DNA of 64,000 nt, from positions 62,001-126,000 of the forward strand of contig NZ_JAGGKH010000007.1 in NCBI RefSeq assembly GCF_017873565.1, in the 5' to 3' direction. The DNA comes from Lederbergia galactosidilytica (GTDB lineage Bacteria > Bacillota > Bacilli > Bacillales > Bacillaceae_C). The notes under the pieces were generated by a model, which was given only the letters and a program-made list of their open reading frames with translations, had not been told where the DNA came from and did no database searches. The translations under genes were made by a program, and so were the position numbers. Numbering within the stretch: position 1 is the stretch's first letter; each line of letters opens with the position of its first letter. Shown here in pieces: positions 9,927 through 18,864 of this stretch.

Positions 9927-9956
9927 TCTCCTCCATCCCCTTTAACTATTTTTACT

Positions 9957-9985
9957 ACCATATGACTTGTCCTGATTAAATATGC
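9957..9985 (-). promoter_or_regulatory. Sigma-E promoter of spoIVFAB
   Basis: Minus-strand GCATATT (9979-9985) matches the sigma-E -35 consensus KMATATT exactly. A 14-base spacer leads to CATATGGT (9957-9964), 5 of 8 to the -10 consensus. The spoIVF operon is sigma-E dependent in B. subtilis. Confidence 0.6.
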
Positions 9986-10404
9986 AAAAGAGATGGTTCT
10001 TAATAAAACAGTTGGATTACGGATAAAAAACAAACATAAACAATGCTTGGAACTAGGACTACGATCACGATTATCAATGTCATAAGGTCATTGATGCAGA
10101 GCAGCTAAGCGATTCTCCATATTTCGTAACACTACTATTCTGTCTTACTGTTGCCATGCAAAATAAAGATTGAAAATGTTTTAATTGCGAAGCTGCGATA
10201 GCCAACTTTAAAAAGGGGATTTAAACTGCTTTTGGAAAGTAAAAAGTATTAAGTTAACTTAGCAAATCCCAAGGGAAGTAAGAGATCGGCAAGACTTTGA
10301 AGTCTCAGTCTAGAATGGGTGTGACATTCCCACATTGAATGGGAACATATTCTGTTTGTAGTATTCAAAAGCTATATTTCATTTCATTCTATGTCCGAAG
10401 ATCA
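9986..10404. other. Intergenic stretch without recognisable gene
   Basis: About 420 bases between the spoIVFA promoter and the minD terminator. I see no open frame with a ribosome-binding site and no recognisable RNA. Only a small hairpin (TTCCCA...TGGGAA near 10330-10345) stands out. Confidence 0.5.
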
Positions 10405-10441
10405 AAAAAAGCTTCCACACCAAAAATGTGAAAGCTTTTTT
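10405..10441 (-). terminator. Terminator of minCD
   Basis: A 15-bp stem with one G-U pair (10405-10419 with 10427-10441), ending in a T-rich run on the minus strand. It lies just after the minD stop. Confidence 0.88.
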
Positions 10442-10449
10442 AAGTAATA

Positions 10450-11256
10450 TTATGATGAACTACTAAATAACTTCTTCAATTTTACAAAGAATCCAGATTT
10501 TTCACCATCAAGAGATTGTAAGGGAACTGACTCCCCTAAAATTCTTCTTGCTATATTCCTATATGCAATGGAGGCTTTACTATTAGGATTTAGAGCAATT
10601 GGCTCTCCTTGATTTGACGATTTAATCACTTCTGCATCATCTTGAACGATCCCCAGTAGATCAATCGATAAATGCTGAGCAATTTCATCAACATCTAAAA
10701 CATCGCCATCTTTCATCATTTGACTACGAATTCGATTGATAATCAATTTCGGTGGTTCAATCGTTTCTTCCTTTTCTAAAAGCCCAATAATTCGATCCGC
10801 ATCTCTGACAGCGGAAATTTCAGGTGTAGTCACAACAATCGCACTATCTGCTCCAGCGACAGCATTTTTATATCCTTGCTCAATCCCAGCTGGGCAATCT
10901 ATTAAAATATAATCATAATCCAGTTTCATATCAGATACAAGCTGTTTCATTTGCTCAGGAGATACAGCGGTTTTATCACTCGTTTGTGCTGCTGGTAATA
11001 GAAATAAACGATCATCAAACCTTTTATCCTTCACTAATGCTTGATGTGGCTTACATTTTCCTTCCACAACATCAACAAGATCGTAAATAATGCGACTTTC
11101 TAAGCCTAATACCACATCTAGGTTTCTTAGTCCTATATCTGTATCGATCAAACAAACTTTTTTCCCTTGCAGGGCAAGGGCTGTTCCAAGATTTGCGGAG
11201 GTTGTTGTTTTCCCAACTCCTCCTTTACCTGATGTAATAACAATCGCCTCACCCAT
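10450..11256 (-). CDS. minD: MinD, septum-site-determining ATPase
   Basis: A 268-residue membrane-associated ParA-type ATPase that recruits MinC to block division at the poles. The deviant Walker A motif GKGGVGKTT is at residues 10-18, and the C-terminus FFVKLKKLFSSSS is an amphipathic membrane-targeting helix. ATG 11256 with AGGGGG upstream lies one base after the minC stop, so the genes form one unit. Confidence 0.97.
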   Translation of the reverse strand: MGEAIVITSGKGGVGKTTTSANLGTALALQGKKVCLIDTDIGLRNLDVVLGLESRIIYDLVDVVEGKCKPHQALVKDKRFDDRLFLLPAAQTSDKTAVSPEQMKQLVSDMKLDYDYILIDCPAGIEQGYKNAVAGADSAIVVTTPEISAVRDADRIIGLLEKEETIEPPKLIINRIRSQMMKDGDVLDVDEIAQHLSIDLLGIVQDDAEVIKSSNQGEPIALNPNSKASIAYRNIARRILGESVPLQSLDGEKSGFFVKLKKLFSSSS

Positions 11257-11257
11257 T

Positions 11258-11938
11258 CTAACGTCCCCCTTTGAATCTCGTAATATTCGGTCTAATATGT
11301 TTCAAATTTTGCAATCTATCAATCATAATTTGTTGTGAATCATCTATGTAGGCACATTCCATTTGATGGTGGCCATCCTGATCATGATAATCAGGGGCCC
11401 TTGTGATACATTCAGAAATTCGCAATTGTGATGGTGTCATAAAAGAAGCTACAATAACGGCTTCCTTTTTTCCTGAAAAACCAGCATGGGCGATTCCCTT
11501 TAATGCTCCCATGATAAAGATATTGCCACCAGCTCGAACGGTCCCACCAGGATTAACGTCTCCCACAAGTAATAAGTCGCCGGGAACTTCCAATACTTGT
11601 CCTGATCTAACTATTGTAGTAACTGAAGTGATAAATTGCTCATCGATAATCCGCTGTGATTCTTCCTTTGTTAGAACATTGCTCACAATCTCCTCAACTA
11701 CGAGATTTTTTTGATAACATATTCGCTCTTTAAGTTCCTCTTGTTGCTCTTCCGTCAAAAAGCGATTACCAGCTTGAATGCGTACGGAGATAAGGGGACT
11801 ATCATTTTCTCGTCCTTGTAAGTCCACTAACTTCTGATCCAATTCTTGTAGCAATGATTCATATGAACATGTATCGTTTAATTGTAATGAAAGACCATTT
11901 TTCGTTCCTTTTATCATGACATTTTGTCTATTTTTCAT
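11258..11938 (-). CDS. minC: MinC, septum inhibitor
   Basis: A 226-residue FtsZ-assembly inhibitor working with MinD. The N-terminal domain begins KNRQNVMIKGTKNGLSLQL, and the C-terminal beta-helix contains GDVNPGGTVRAGGNIFIMG and the MinD-binding R-[SC]-x-x-G region (GFSGKKEAVIVAS). Start ATG 11938 is chosen by similarity to B. subtilis MinC, but it has no Shine-Dalgarno sequence. A good AAAGGAGA lies about 55 bases upstream with no standard start codon at the right distance, and a TTG at 11998 would add 20 residues, so the true start is uncertain. TATAAT in the region upstream (near 12018) may be the -10 box of the operon. Confidence 0.9.
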   Translation of the reverse strand: MKNRQNVMIKGTKNGLSLQLNDTCSYESLLQELDQKLVDLQGRENDSPLISVRIQAGNRFLTEEQQEELKERICYQKNLVVEEIVSNVLTKEESQRIIDEQFITSVTTIVRSGQVLEVPGDLLLVGDVNPGGTVRAGGNIFIMGALKGIAHAGFSGKKEAVIVASFMTPSQLRISECITRAPDYHDQDGHHQMECAYIDDSQQIMIDRLQNLKHIRPNITRFKGGR

Positions 11939-12260
11939 AAGTAGCGGGCAAAGGAGACGTTCTATCGTTGACTGTGCCCTATTATCTCCTTTCAACAACT
12001 AACTTCCATTGGTTCATTTATTATATTTTAACGCAAAGAACCAAAATCGTCATCTCTTGCTCATTCGACAAATCTTGAAAAAGTCCTCTTTTTAAGTAGG
12101 CGCTTAGCCTTAATAAGCAAAAAATTTAATTCCGTACAAGCATAGATGGCATTTTTTATAGATGATTTAGCAAAAAATACGATTCTGCCATGAGGTCGAG
12201 GAACTCACATCAAGTAAATTTCTAAAGTCGAAATGATTATAATTTCCTAGATCACATCAT

Positions 12261-12779
12261 TTATTCGTGAAGTTCAATTTTTTTATGTTTTGACAATAGT
12301 TTCTTGAATGGAAAATAAATAACCAAGAAAAAGATTTGATTTATAATGAGTGTAGGCCATAATCTCTGATTAAGAAAAGTATGTGTGTCCACATTACGTT
12401 GTAGTACAAATACATTCATTCCATACACTACAAATTCAACCATTCCAACACATAAAAGGGAAATAAAAAAGGTGGTAATAATATTTGCTTGAACCACTCT
12501 TGCCATCTTAGAAGCTAAATAAACAGCAATTGGGAGAAGAAATAAATAAACACCAATTATCTCCGTATAATAAATATCAAATAACAAACCGAAAATAGCC
12601 GCATAAATCAGGGTTTGATTACGCAAATAGAAAATTCCCATGACAATGAAAAGGACTAATAAAAAATGAGGAACTAATAGGATATCTAATTTAAATAGAC
12701 CTGGAGGTGTTAACTCTACAAAAACACTTTCACAATAAAAGCATAAGGTTAAAAGAAGAGGAAGAACCAAGCGTTTCAT
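12261..12779 (-). CDS. mreD: MreD, rod-shape-determining membrane protein
   Basis: A 172-residue integral membrane protein of the elongation machinery with about five hydrophobic spans (VLPLLLTLCFYCES, HFLLVLFIVMGIFYL, LIYAAIFGLLFDIYY and others). It works with MreC and MreB to position cell-wall synthesis. The start at 12779 or 12782 (ATGATG) follows GGAGG and overlaps the mreC stop, so the two are coupled. Between 12000 and 12260 I see no gene. Confidence 0.93.
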   Translation of the reverse strand: MKRLVLPLLLTLCFYCESVFVELTPPGLFKLDILLVPHFLLVLFIVMGIFYLRNQTLIYAAIFGLLFDIYYTEIIGVYLFLLPIAVYLASKMARVVQANIITTFFISLLCVGMVEFVVYGMNVFVLQRNVDTHTFLNQRLWPTLIINQIFFLVIYFPFKKLLSKHKKIELHE

Positions 12780-13645
12780 CATTCTTCCTCCTTATCTAAG
12801 TTAGATTGTTTCCCCATCGTCCGTGCAACAACCATAACATGTTCGAAATCATAAAAATGTGCAGATGGTTCAATATAAGCAATTTGAGTCAGCCCAAATC
12901 GATCCATTTCTACAGATTTTACTTTTCCGATATCAAGCGTTTTTGGGAAAACTCCGCCAAGACCGGAAGTTATCACATTTTGTCCTTCTTTAATTTTTTT
13001 ATCAACAGGAATATCCTTCATTAATAATAATTTTTTCTCGGAATCATAGCCATTGATTAAACCAAAAATCTTATCTTTTCCTTGAATTTGCGCTGACACC
13101 CTATTCTGGGTGTTTTCTGATGTTAATAACTCAACGGTCGCTGTCATCGGGGAAACACTGATCACTTTACCAACTAATCCTTTTGCAGTGATAACAGCCA
13201 TCTCCGTGTCTACACCACTATTCGTTCCCTTGTTAATAATAAATTTTTCATCCCATCTTTCTGGATTACGGCTAATAACAGTGGCTTGAATGGTTTCATA
13301 TTCACGCAAATCATCCGTTTTCTTAAGGACATTTCTTAATTCCTTATTATCTTCTTTTAAATCGGCAATTTCCTTTTCTAACTTAGCCAAACCTTCTAAT
13401 CGAGATTTCAATTTCTTATTTTCAGTATATGTATTTTTTAAATCTTCTACATTTCCAAAGAAATTAGCAATTCCATGAGCTGGTCTAGAAACGATCGATT
13501 GACCGAAACCAACCACATCTTTAAAGAATTGCTCAGGTTTTGAAATATTGTCCTTATCTCTCAAGGAAAAACCAATAAGTGAAACCAGGACAATAAGACT
13601 GACTAATAATATAATTAGACGTTTATTCAGAAAAAAATGGGGCAT
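12779..13645 (-). CDS. mreC: MreC, rod-shape-determining protein
   Basis: A 288-residue bitopic protein of the lateral cell-wall machinery. It has one N-terminal membrane span (LIILLVSLIVLVSLIGFSL), a coiled coil (about residues 65-110, LKSRLEGLAKLEKEIADLKE) that mediates dimerisation, and a C-terminal beta-rich domain. I start it at ATG 13645 because AGAGGTG fits this codon; a GTG at 13654 overlaps the ribosome site. Confidence 0.95.
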   Translation of the reverse strand: MPHFFLNKRLIILLVSLIVLVSLIGFSLRDKDNISKPEQFFKDVVGFGQSIVSRPAHGIANFFGNVEDLKNTYTENKKLKSRLEGLAKLEKEIADLKEDNKELRNVLKKTDDLREYETIQATVISRNPERWDEKFIINKGTNSGVDTEMAVITAKGLVGKVISVSPMTATVELLTSENTQNRVSAQIQGKDKIFGLINGYDSEKKLLLMKDIPVDKKIKEGQNVITSGLGGVFPKTLDIGKVKSVEMDRFGLTQIAYIEPSAHFYDFEHVMVVARTMGKQSNLDKEEE

Positions 13646-13775
13646 TCGATACACCTCTAACTTTCAAAACGGAATAACTTAACAGTAATAGGAGCCTTTT
13701 CGCTAAAGGCGCAAGGATGAATGGTAAAAAACCAGAGCAAAAAACACACCATTCTGAGGCATTTCTTGCAGGCTT

Positions 13776-13813
13776 AAAAGTAGAAGCGCCAGCAGTAAGA
13801 ACCGGCGCATCTT
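13776..13813 (-). terminator. Probable terminator after mreB
   Basis: A GC-rich stem (13783-13792 with 13802-13811, core GCGCC/GGCGC, one mismatch) followed on the minus strand by CTACTTTT. It falls between mreB and mreC, suggesting partial separation of mreB from mreCD. Confidence 0.6.
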
Positions 13814-13816
13814 TTC

Positions 13817-14836
13817 TTATCGAGAATCTTTTGCTTTATTCTTAAATAGATCGATATGGTCTAAAGCTTTTCCTGTTCCAATTGCTACACAATCAAGTGG
13901 CTCATCAGCAATTAATACGGGCATTTCCGTTTCTTTACTCATCACCTTATCTAGATTATGTAATAAAGCTCCGCCACCTGTTAAGACAATTCCACGGTCC
14001 ATAATATCGGCAGCTAATTCTGGCGGTGTCTTTTCTAATGTATTTTTCACCCCATCAATAATAGCCGTTACAGTATCGCTAAGTGCACCAGAAATTTCTT
14101 CTGCAGAAATTTCGATTGTTTTTGGCAGACCAGTAAGTAAATCGCGGCCACGGATCTCCATCGGTGCAAGTCCCTCTGTTTCCCCCGCTGAGCCTATCTC
14201 AACTTTAATCGCCTCTGCTGTCCGATCCCCAATTAATAAATTATATTTTTTACGAATATAAGCGATAATTGATTCATCGAAGTTGTCTCCAGCAGTGCGA
14301 ATCGACATACTTGTGACAATTCCCCCTAGAGAGATAACAGCCACTTCTGTTGTTCCACCACCTATATCTACAACCATACTTCCTGTTGGTTCCCATACTG
14401 GTAAATCTGCACCGATCGCCGCAGCAAAAGGCTCCTCGATTGGATAAGCATCACGGGCTCCAGCTTCTCTCGTAGCATCAAGCACAGCTCTTTGCTCTAC
14501 AGCCGTAATACCTGAAGGAACACAAACCATAACATATGGTTTGCCACCCATACCCTTTCCTTTAACTGCTTGTTTAATATAATACTTCATCATCGCTGCT
14601 GTTGTTTCATAATCGGCAATAACACCGTCTTTCATTGGGCGTAAGGCAATGATATTCCCAGGTGTTCGGCCGATCATATTTCTTGCATCATTTCCCACTG
14701 CAACAATTTTCTTTGTATCTGTTTGTAATGCAACAACAGATGGTTCTCGTAAAACAATACCTTTTCCTTTTGCAAAAACTAGGGTATTAGCCGTTCCTAA
14801 ATCAATCCCTAGATCTTTCGTTCCAAATCCAAACAT
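13817..14836 (-). CDS. mreB: MreB, actin-like shape protein
   Basis: A 339-residue actin-like ATPase that forms membrane filaments guiding cell-wall elongation. The phosphate-1 motif DLGTANT is at residues 11-17, with the adenosine and phosphate-2 motifs ([27 protein letters not shown]). ATG 14836 has AAAGGGAGAT. Length and sequence are typical of Bacillus MreB. It heads the mreBCD group, downstream of radC. Confidence 0.97.
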   Translation of the reverse strand: MFGFGTKDLGIDLGTANTLVFAKGKGIVLREPSVVALQTDTKKIVAVGNDARNMIGRTPGNIIALRPMKDGVIADYETTAAMMKYYIKQAVKGKGMGGKPYVMVCVPSGITAVEQRAVLDATREAGARDAYPIEEPFAAAIGADLPVWEPTGSMVVDIGGGTTEVAVISLGGIVTSMSIRTAGDNFDESIIAYIRKKYNLLIGDRTAEAIKVEIGSAGETEGLAPMEIRGRDLLTGLPKTIEISAEEISGALSDTVTAIIDGVKNTLEKTPPELAADIMDRGIVLTGGGALLHNLDKVMSKETEMPVLIADEPLDCVAIGTGKALDHIDLFKNKAKDSR

Positions 14837-15005
14837 TGTATGTATCTCCCTTTCTCATGCCATATGTCTCATAAGACATTTTCTATAATTCATTTGGCAA
14901 AATTCGCGATTTTTCGTATTTTACATAGACTTGCTCTACTAAATACTACATTATTATTCAAAATGCCAGTATTATTATATCTTAACCTTTTTCAAAATAA
15001 CAGTC

Positions 15006-15698
15006 TCACATATACCCTTTTTCTTTCATACTGACATATTTTTTATCCCCAATGATTAAATGATCTAAAACTTCAATCCCTAGCATTTTCCCACACTCAG
15101 TTAAACGTCGGGTTACCTCAATGTCTTCACGGGAGGGTGTTGGATCTCCTGATGGATGATTGTGGAAGCAAATAATCGAGGCTGCAGCACGCCGGAACGC
15201 CTCTCTAAACACTTCCCTCGGATGGACGATCGACGCATTTAGACTTCCTATAAAAATAGTTTGGCGGTGGATCACTTGATTTTTCGTATTTAGATATAAG
15301 GCCACAAAATGTTCTTGAGTAAGAAAACGCATGTCATTCATCACATAATTGGCCCCATCTTCAGGACTTCTAATAACATAGCGATCATCATACGTTAAAT
15401 TGCTTATTCTTCTCCCTAATTCGACAGCTGCCACTAATTGAACTGCTTTCGCTTTGCCAATTCCCTTAACACTTATAAGTTCTTCAAAAGCTGCGTCTTT
15501 TAACCACATGAGCCCATCAAATTTTGTTAAAAGACGATTGGCTAATTGAAGGACAGATTCTGACTTTGTTCCTGTTCTTAAAAGAATTGCAACTATTTCT
15601 TGAGTAGATAAGCTTTCTGGTCCTGTTTTAATCAAGCGCTCACGAGGACGGTCATCGACAGGGAAATCTCTAATCATTAACGCCTTTTTAGTTTCCAA
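15006..15698 (-). CDS. radC: RadC/YsxA, JAMM-domain protein
   Basis: A 230-residue RadC-family (UPF0758) protein. An N-terminal helix-hairpin-helix region (LISVKGIGKAKAVQLVAAVE) precedes a JAMM/MPN metalloprotease-like domain with the motif FHNHPSGDPTPSRED. Its function is unknown; the name comes from an old, withdrawn link to repair. The start is TTG at 15698, strongly supported by AAGGAGGAG. It lies between maf and mreB as in B. subtilis. Confidence 0.92.
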   Translation of the reverse strand: METKKALMIRDFPVDDRPRERLIKTGPESLSTQEIVAILLRTGTKSESVLQLANRLLTKFDGLMWLKDAAFEELISVKGIGKAKAVQLVAAVELGRRISNLTYDDRYVIRSPEDGANYVMNDMRFLTQEHFVALYLNTKNQVIHRQTIFIGSLNASIVHPREVFREAFRRAAASIICFHNHPSGDPTPSREDIEVTRRLTECGKMLGIEVLDHLIIGDKKYVSMKEKGYM

Positions 15699-15724
15699 TA
15701 TACTCCTCCTTATTATATAGATGT

Positions 15725-16297
15725 TTACGAATAAGGAACAAGCCTCTTTTCCATAAAAAGACGAAATAATCGGGAGATCGGTAGACCTACAACGGAATAA
15801 TAATCCCCTTGAATAGATTTGACGAATAAGGAGCCCAAACCTTGAATGCCATATGCTCCTGCCTTATCAAAGGGTTCACCATTATCTAAATACTTTTCAA
15901 TTTCTTGATCTGTTAATGGCCAAAAATCAACTGCCGTTTTCTCATAAAATGATTCTGTATGCTGTTCATTGACCAACGTAACACCTGTGTAAACAAAATG
16001 TCTCTTCCCAGAAAGTTCACATAGCATATCTTTCGCTTCTTTTCTACTTTTAGGTTTACCAAGTATCTTCTCATTCGAGACAACGATTGTATCTGCAGCA
16101 ATAATAGTAGAAGAAGGAAATTGTTGAGCGGCTACATTCGCTTTTCGAGAGGATAACATAATCACAATCTCTCCAGGTGGTAATTTTTGATTAACAGATT
16201 CATCCACATTAGGTGAAAAAGTAGTAAATGGAATGTTTAATTTTTTAAGGAGATCTTTTCTGCGGGGTGATGTTGAAGCCAAGATGAGGTTCTTCAT
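15725..16297 (-). CDS. maf: Maf-family nucleotide pyrophosphatase
   Basis: A 190-residue Maf/YhdE-type nucleoside triphosphate pyrophosphatase, active on dTTP/UTP and modified nucleotides in characterised members and able to inhibit septation when overproduced. The signature LASTSPRRKDLL is at residues 5-16, with AADTIV and the GAYGIQG region intact. ATG 16297. It is followed 26 bases later by radC. Confidence 0.94.
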   Translation of the reverse strand: MKNLILASTSPRRKDLLKKLNIPFTTFSPNVDESVNQKLPPGEIVIMLSSRKANVAAQQFPSSTIIAADTIVVSNEKILGKPKSRKEAKDMLCELSGKRHFVYTGVTLVNEQHTESFYEKTAVDFWPLTDQEIEKYLDNGEPFDKAGAYGIQGLGSLFVKSIQGDYYSVVGLPISRLFRLFMEKRLVPYS

Positions 16298-16721
16298 GTA
16301 GTTATCCTACCTTTCTCAAGAATGGGAGATACATGCTTTTATCCTACCAAGAAAAGAACAAAGGCGCAAGCACCTGTTCAATGACGTATAATTTATTAGA
16401 TAATATGAATGAAGGGCTAAAAAAGACGCCTCGTCTTTGCAACAATGTCAACTGTGAGGTCATGTCGCTTCATCTGCACTAGTACATCCTGTACTACTCT
16501 AACATCTTGGTGACCCGAGATAATGGAAATGCAACACACTGAACGATGAAAAACGAAAAGCAGTTGCTAGGGGTTGACAGGAGTATTTGACTCAGGCTTC
16601 TACCGCCTGACTGCAGTCTATTATTACACCCATCCGCTAAGTACAAGGATTTGTTGTAAAAGTAAAGTCGTATTCGAATATTAGATAATACAAAGAAACA
16701 GAGAGGAAACTGATAGATTTA
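16298..16721. repeat. Intergenic stretch with a degenerate dispersed repeat
   Basis: About 420 bases without a credible gene. The segment around 16361-16400 (GGCGCAAGCACCTGTTCAAT, then GACGTATAATTTA) is a diverged copy of the repeat found twice at 62046-62236. Downstream are small inverted patches (AGTACATCCTGTACT near 16480), typical of decayed palindromic elements. Confidence 0.5.
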
Positions 16722-16763
16722 CATAAAATAAGCAGCCACTCAAGAGGATTGGCTACTTATTTT
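16722..16763 (-). terminator. Terminator of spoIIB
   Basis: A 14-bp stem with one mismatch (16725-16738 with 16750-16763). The upstream arm lies within the last codons of spoIIB. The minus-strand sequence after the stem is CTTATTTTATG. Confidence 0.8.
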
Positions 16764-17762
16764 ATAATATATCGACATATAATCTAATAAAGCCTGTTGA
16801 ACTTTTAATGTTTCAGCTTGATTACCAGAAGCTTGCTCAAGACTTTTGATAGCTGCCTGCAATTTTCCCTGCAAATTCACAGCTTCCTTATTTTCGTAAG
16901 ACTCCTTATGCGAATCTATTAATTGTAAACCAGCTCGTAAAACATCCTCATTGGCCTCTCCGCCCAACTCTATCTTTACCATTTCCCCAGCAATATCTTT
17001 AAAGTAATTAACTTCTTTTGAGAATTGCTCAGCCTGTGCTTTGGAACCTAATGTGATGCTGCTTTCCCCTAATGGTAATTCTGTAGCCCACACATCTATT
17101 AAACCATTCTCCTTCTCATTTTTCTCCCAAGCCTTCGCCTCTTGAAGGTCCCCTGCTACCCCTAGGAACAAATAATATTTTCCATCCATTTCCAAAATTG
17201 TTGTAGCATAGTTTTGATTGGCCAATTCCTTTGCTACAGATTCAGCATTCTCATTAGAAGAAAAAACACCTGCCTGCAGAACAGGTAACGTCATTGCCGG
17301 TAATGTTGTTTCGAAATTCGTAGTAGCATCCTTCTTTTGTTCCCCTGTATTAGGTGCTGGAGCAGTTGGATTTTGTTCTACAGTAGTAGCTTGTATATCT
17401 TCTTTTTTCATAATTTCTAAAATAAAAGTCCCAAGTAACAATCCCACTGTTATGGCCAGTACAAAAGATACAATCAATTTTTTAATCCCCAATTTAAATG
17501 GGCCACTTCCAACTCTATGAATATTTGGACGTTTTTTTGTTTCGGTATGATGATTCACTTTAAATTCAGGAATTTCCGTTTCCTCTTCATTTGGTAGAAT
17601 CCATTCAAACTCTTCTTCATCTAGCATATCCTCTGAGGAAGCTGCGGATGTTTCTTCTGAAGCCGCTTGCCAATCATGAACAACCGTTTTTTCCTCAAAA
17701 GGGCGTTCTTTACCATTTAATTTGATTTTAATTGTTGATTTTTGGCCATTTTCTTCTTCCAT
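16740..17762 (-). CDS. spoIIB: SpoIIB, engulfment protein with SPOR domain
   Basis: A 340-residue protein required for septal peptidoglycan remodelling during engulfment. An acidic cytoplasmic N-terminus is followed by one membrane span (VSFVLAITVGLLLGTFILEI, near residues 100-120) and an extracellular SPOR-like domain (LPVLQAGVFSSNENAESVAK). I start it at ATG 17762, with GGGAGGT at 8 bases; the frame continues 42 codons upstream without support. Position between maf and comC matches B. subtilis, which is the main evidence because the family diverges quickly. Confidence 0.85.
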   Translation of the reverse strand: MEEENGQKSTIKIKLNGKERPFEEKTVVHDWQAASEETSAASSEDMLDEEEFEWILPNEEETEIPEFKVNHHTETKKRPNIHRVGSGPFKLGIKKLIVSFVLAITVGLLLGTFILEIMKKEDIQATTVEQNPTAPAPNTGEQKKDATTNFETTLPAMTLPVLQAGVFSSNENAESVAKELANQNYATTILEMDGKYYLFLGVAGDLQEAKAWEKNEKENGLIDVWATELPLGESSITLGSKAQAEQFSKEVNYFKDIAGEMVKIELGGEANEDVLRAGLQLIDSHKESYENKEAVNLQGKLQAAIKSLEQASGNQAETLKVQQALLDYMSIYYKISSQSS

Positions 17763-17953
17763 TCTGATTACCTCCCGCCCAGTAATTTCCCTCATGCTAT
17801 CATACAAGCCAAAAAAAAAGACGAAACTTTTGTCGCCTAGCAAAAAAAGGTTTTCGTCATTTTTTTTAACAGACTTAATGATGTACAATGCTAGATATTT
17901 CTACGTACAATAATCAGATGAAAGGAAACTAGCAAACTTAATTTTGAAGAGCC

Positions 17954-18697
17954 TTAATACAATAAAGATTGATACCAGGCTAAGATAGGCTGATAATAAA
18001 AATAAGTAATAAGGGTTCCAATGGCTATAAAAGGGCCAAAGGGAATTGGTTTTTTTCTTTCAAAAATTCCGCAAGTCATTCCAATGATCCCAAGAACAGC
18101 TCCTAGAATATTAGCAAAAAAGAAGGAAATTAGCATGAATTTCGGCCCGATAACAAAACCTATCACTGTAAATAACTTAATATCTCCTCCCCCCATCCCA
18201 CCTTTTGATAGAATTGCAATTAGTAATAATAGGAGAAATGCAATGGCCGCGCCTAGGAGTGAATTCCACCATGGTTGTAAGGGCTGAATGATACGTTCTA
18301 TAATAAACAAAATCGCAAAAAAGAGGAGGATTTTATCGGGAATAAGCATGAATTTTATATCAGTAATAAAAATAATGACAAATAATGTAATTAAGGTCCA
18401 AGCAATCACTAATTCGAATGTCCAACCAATTTTTGCGAAAGCATAGACAAACAAAAAAGCTGTTGTCAATTCCATTATTGGGTAAAAGAGGGAAATGGGC
18501 TGTTTACATTGCTTACATTTCCCTTTTTGAATCACGAAAGACAATACTGGTATCAATTCTACAATCGTTAGCGATTTTCCACATCCAGGACATGACGATC
18601 GCGGCTTTATGATCGATTGCTTGGCGGGAACTCTTAATCCTACGACATTTAGAAATGACCCTAATAGAAGAGCGTAAATAAAAATAATGATTTCCAT
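17954..18697 (-). CDS. comC: ComC, prepilin peptidase
   Basis: A 247-residue type IV prepilin leader peptidase (A24 family), needed to mature the ComG pseudopilins of the DNA-uptake machine. It has the N-terminal GSFLNVVGLRVP motif, a four-cysteine zinc-like region (CPGCGK near residue 36, CKQCKQ near 61), the catalytic aspartate in FITDIKFMLIPD and the GGGDIK motif, and about eight membrane spans. ATG 18697. I could not find a clear pair of ComK boxes in the 165 bases upstream. Confidence 0.93.
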   Translation of the reverse strand: MEIIIFIYALLLGSFLNVVGLRVPAKQSIIKPRSSCPGCGKSLTIVELIPVLSFVIQKGKCKQCKQPISLFYPIMELTTAFLFVYAFAKIGWTFELVIAWTLITLFVIIFITDIKFMLIPDKILLFFAILFIIERIIQPLQPWWNSLLGAAIAFLLLLLIAILSKGGMGGGDIKLFTVIGFVIGPKFMLISFFFANILGAVLGIIGMTCGIFERKKPIPFGPFIAIGTLITYFYYQPILAWYQSLLY

Positions 18698-18864
18698 CGT
18701 TTTTAACCGCCTTTATTTCATTAGGTACACGGAAAATTATGTGAAATAAGAATCGTTTTTGGGTCCATCATCCATTGCCCCACTTATACATACTATACGC
18801 CGAAAATTCAGCAGGCATGGAGTATATCTACCTGAATCTGTATTACATATGGGTACGGTTCTTC

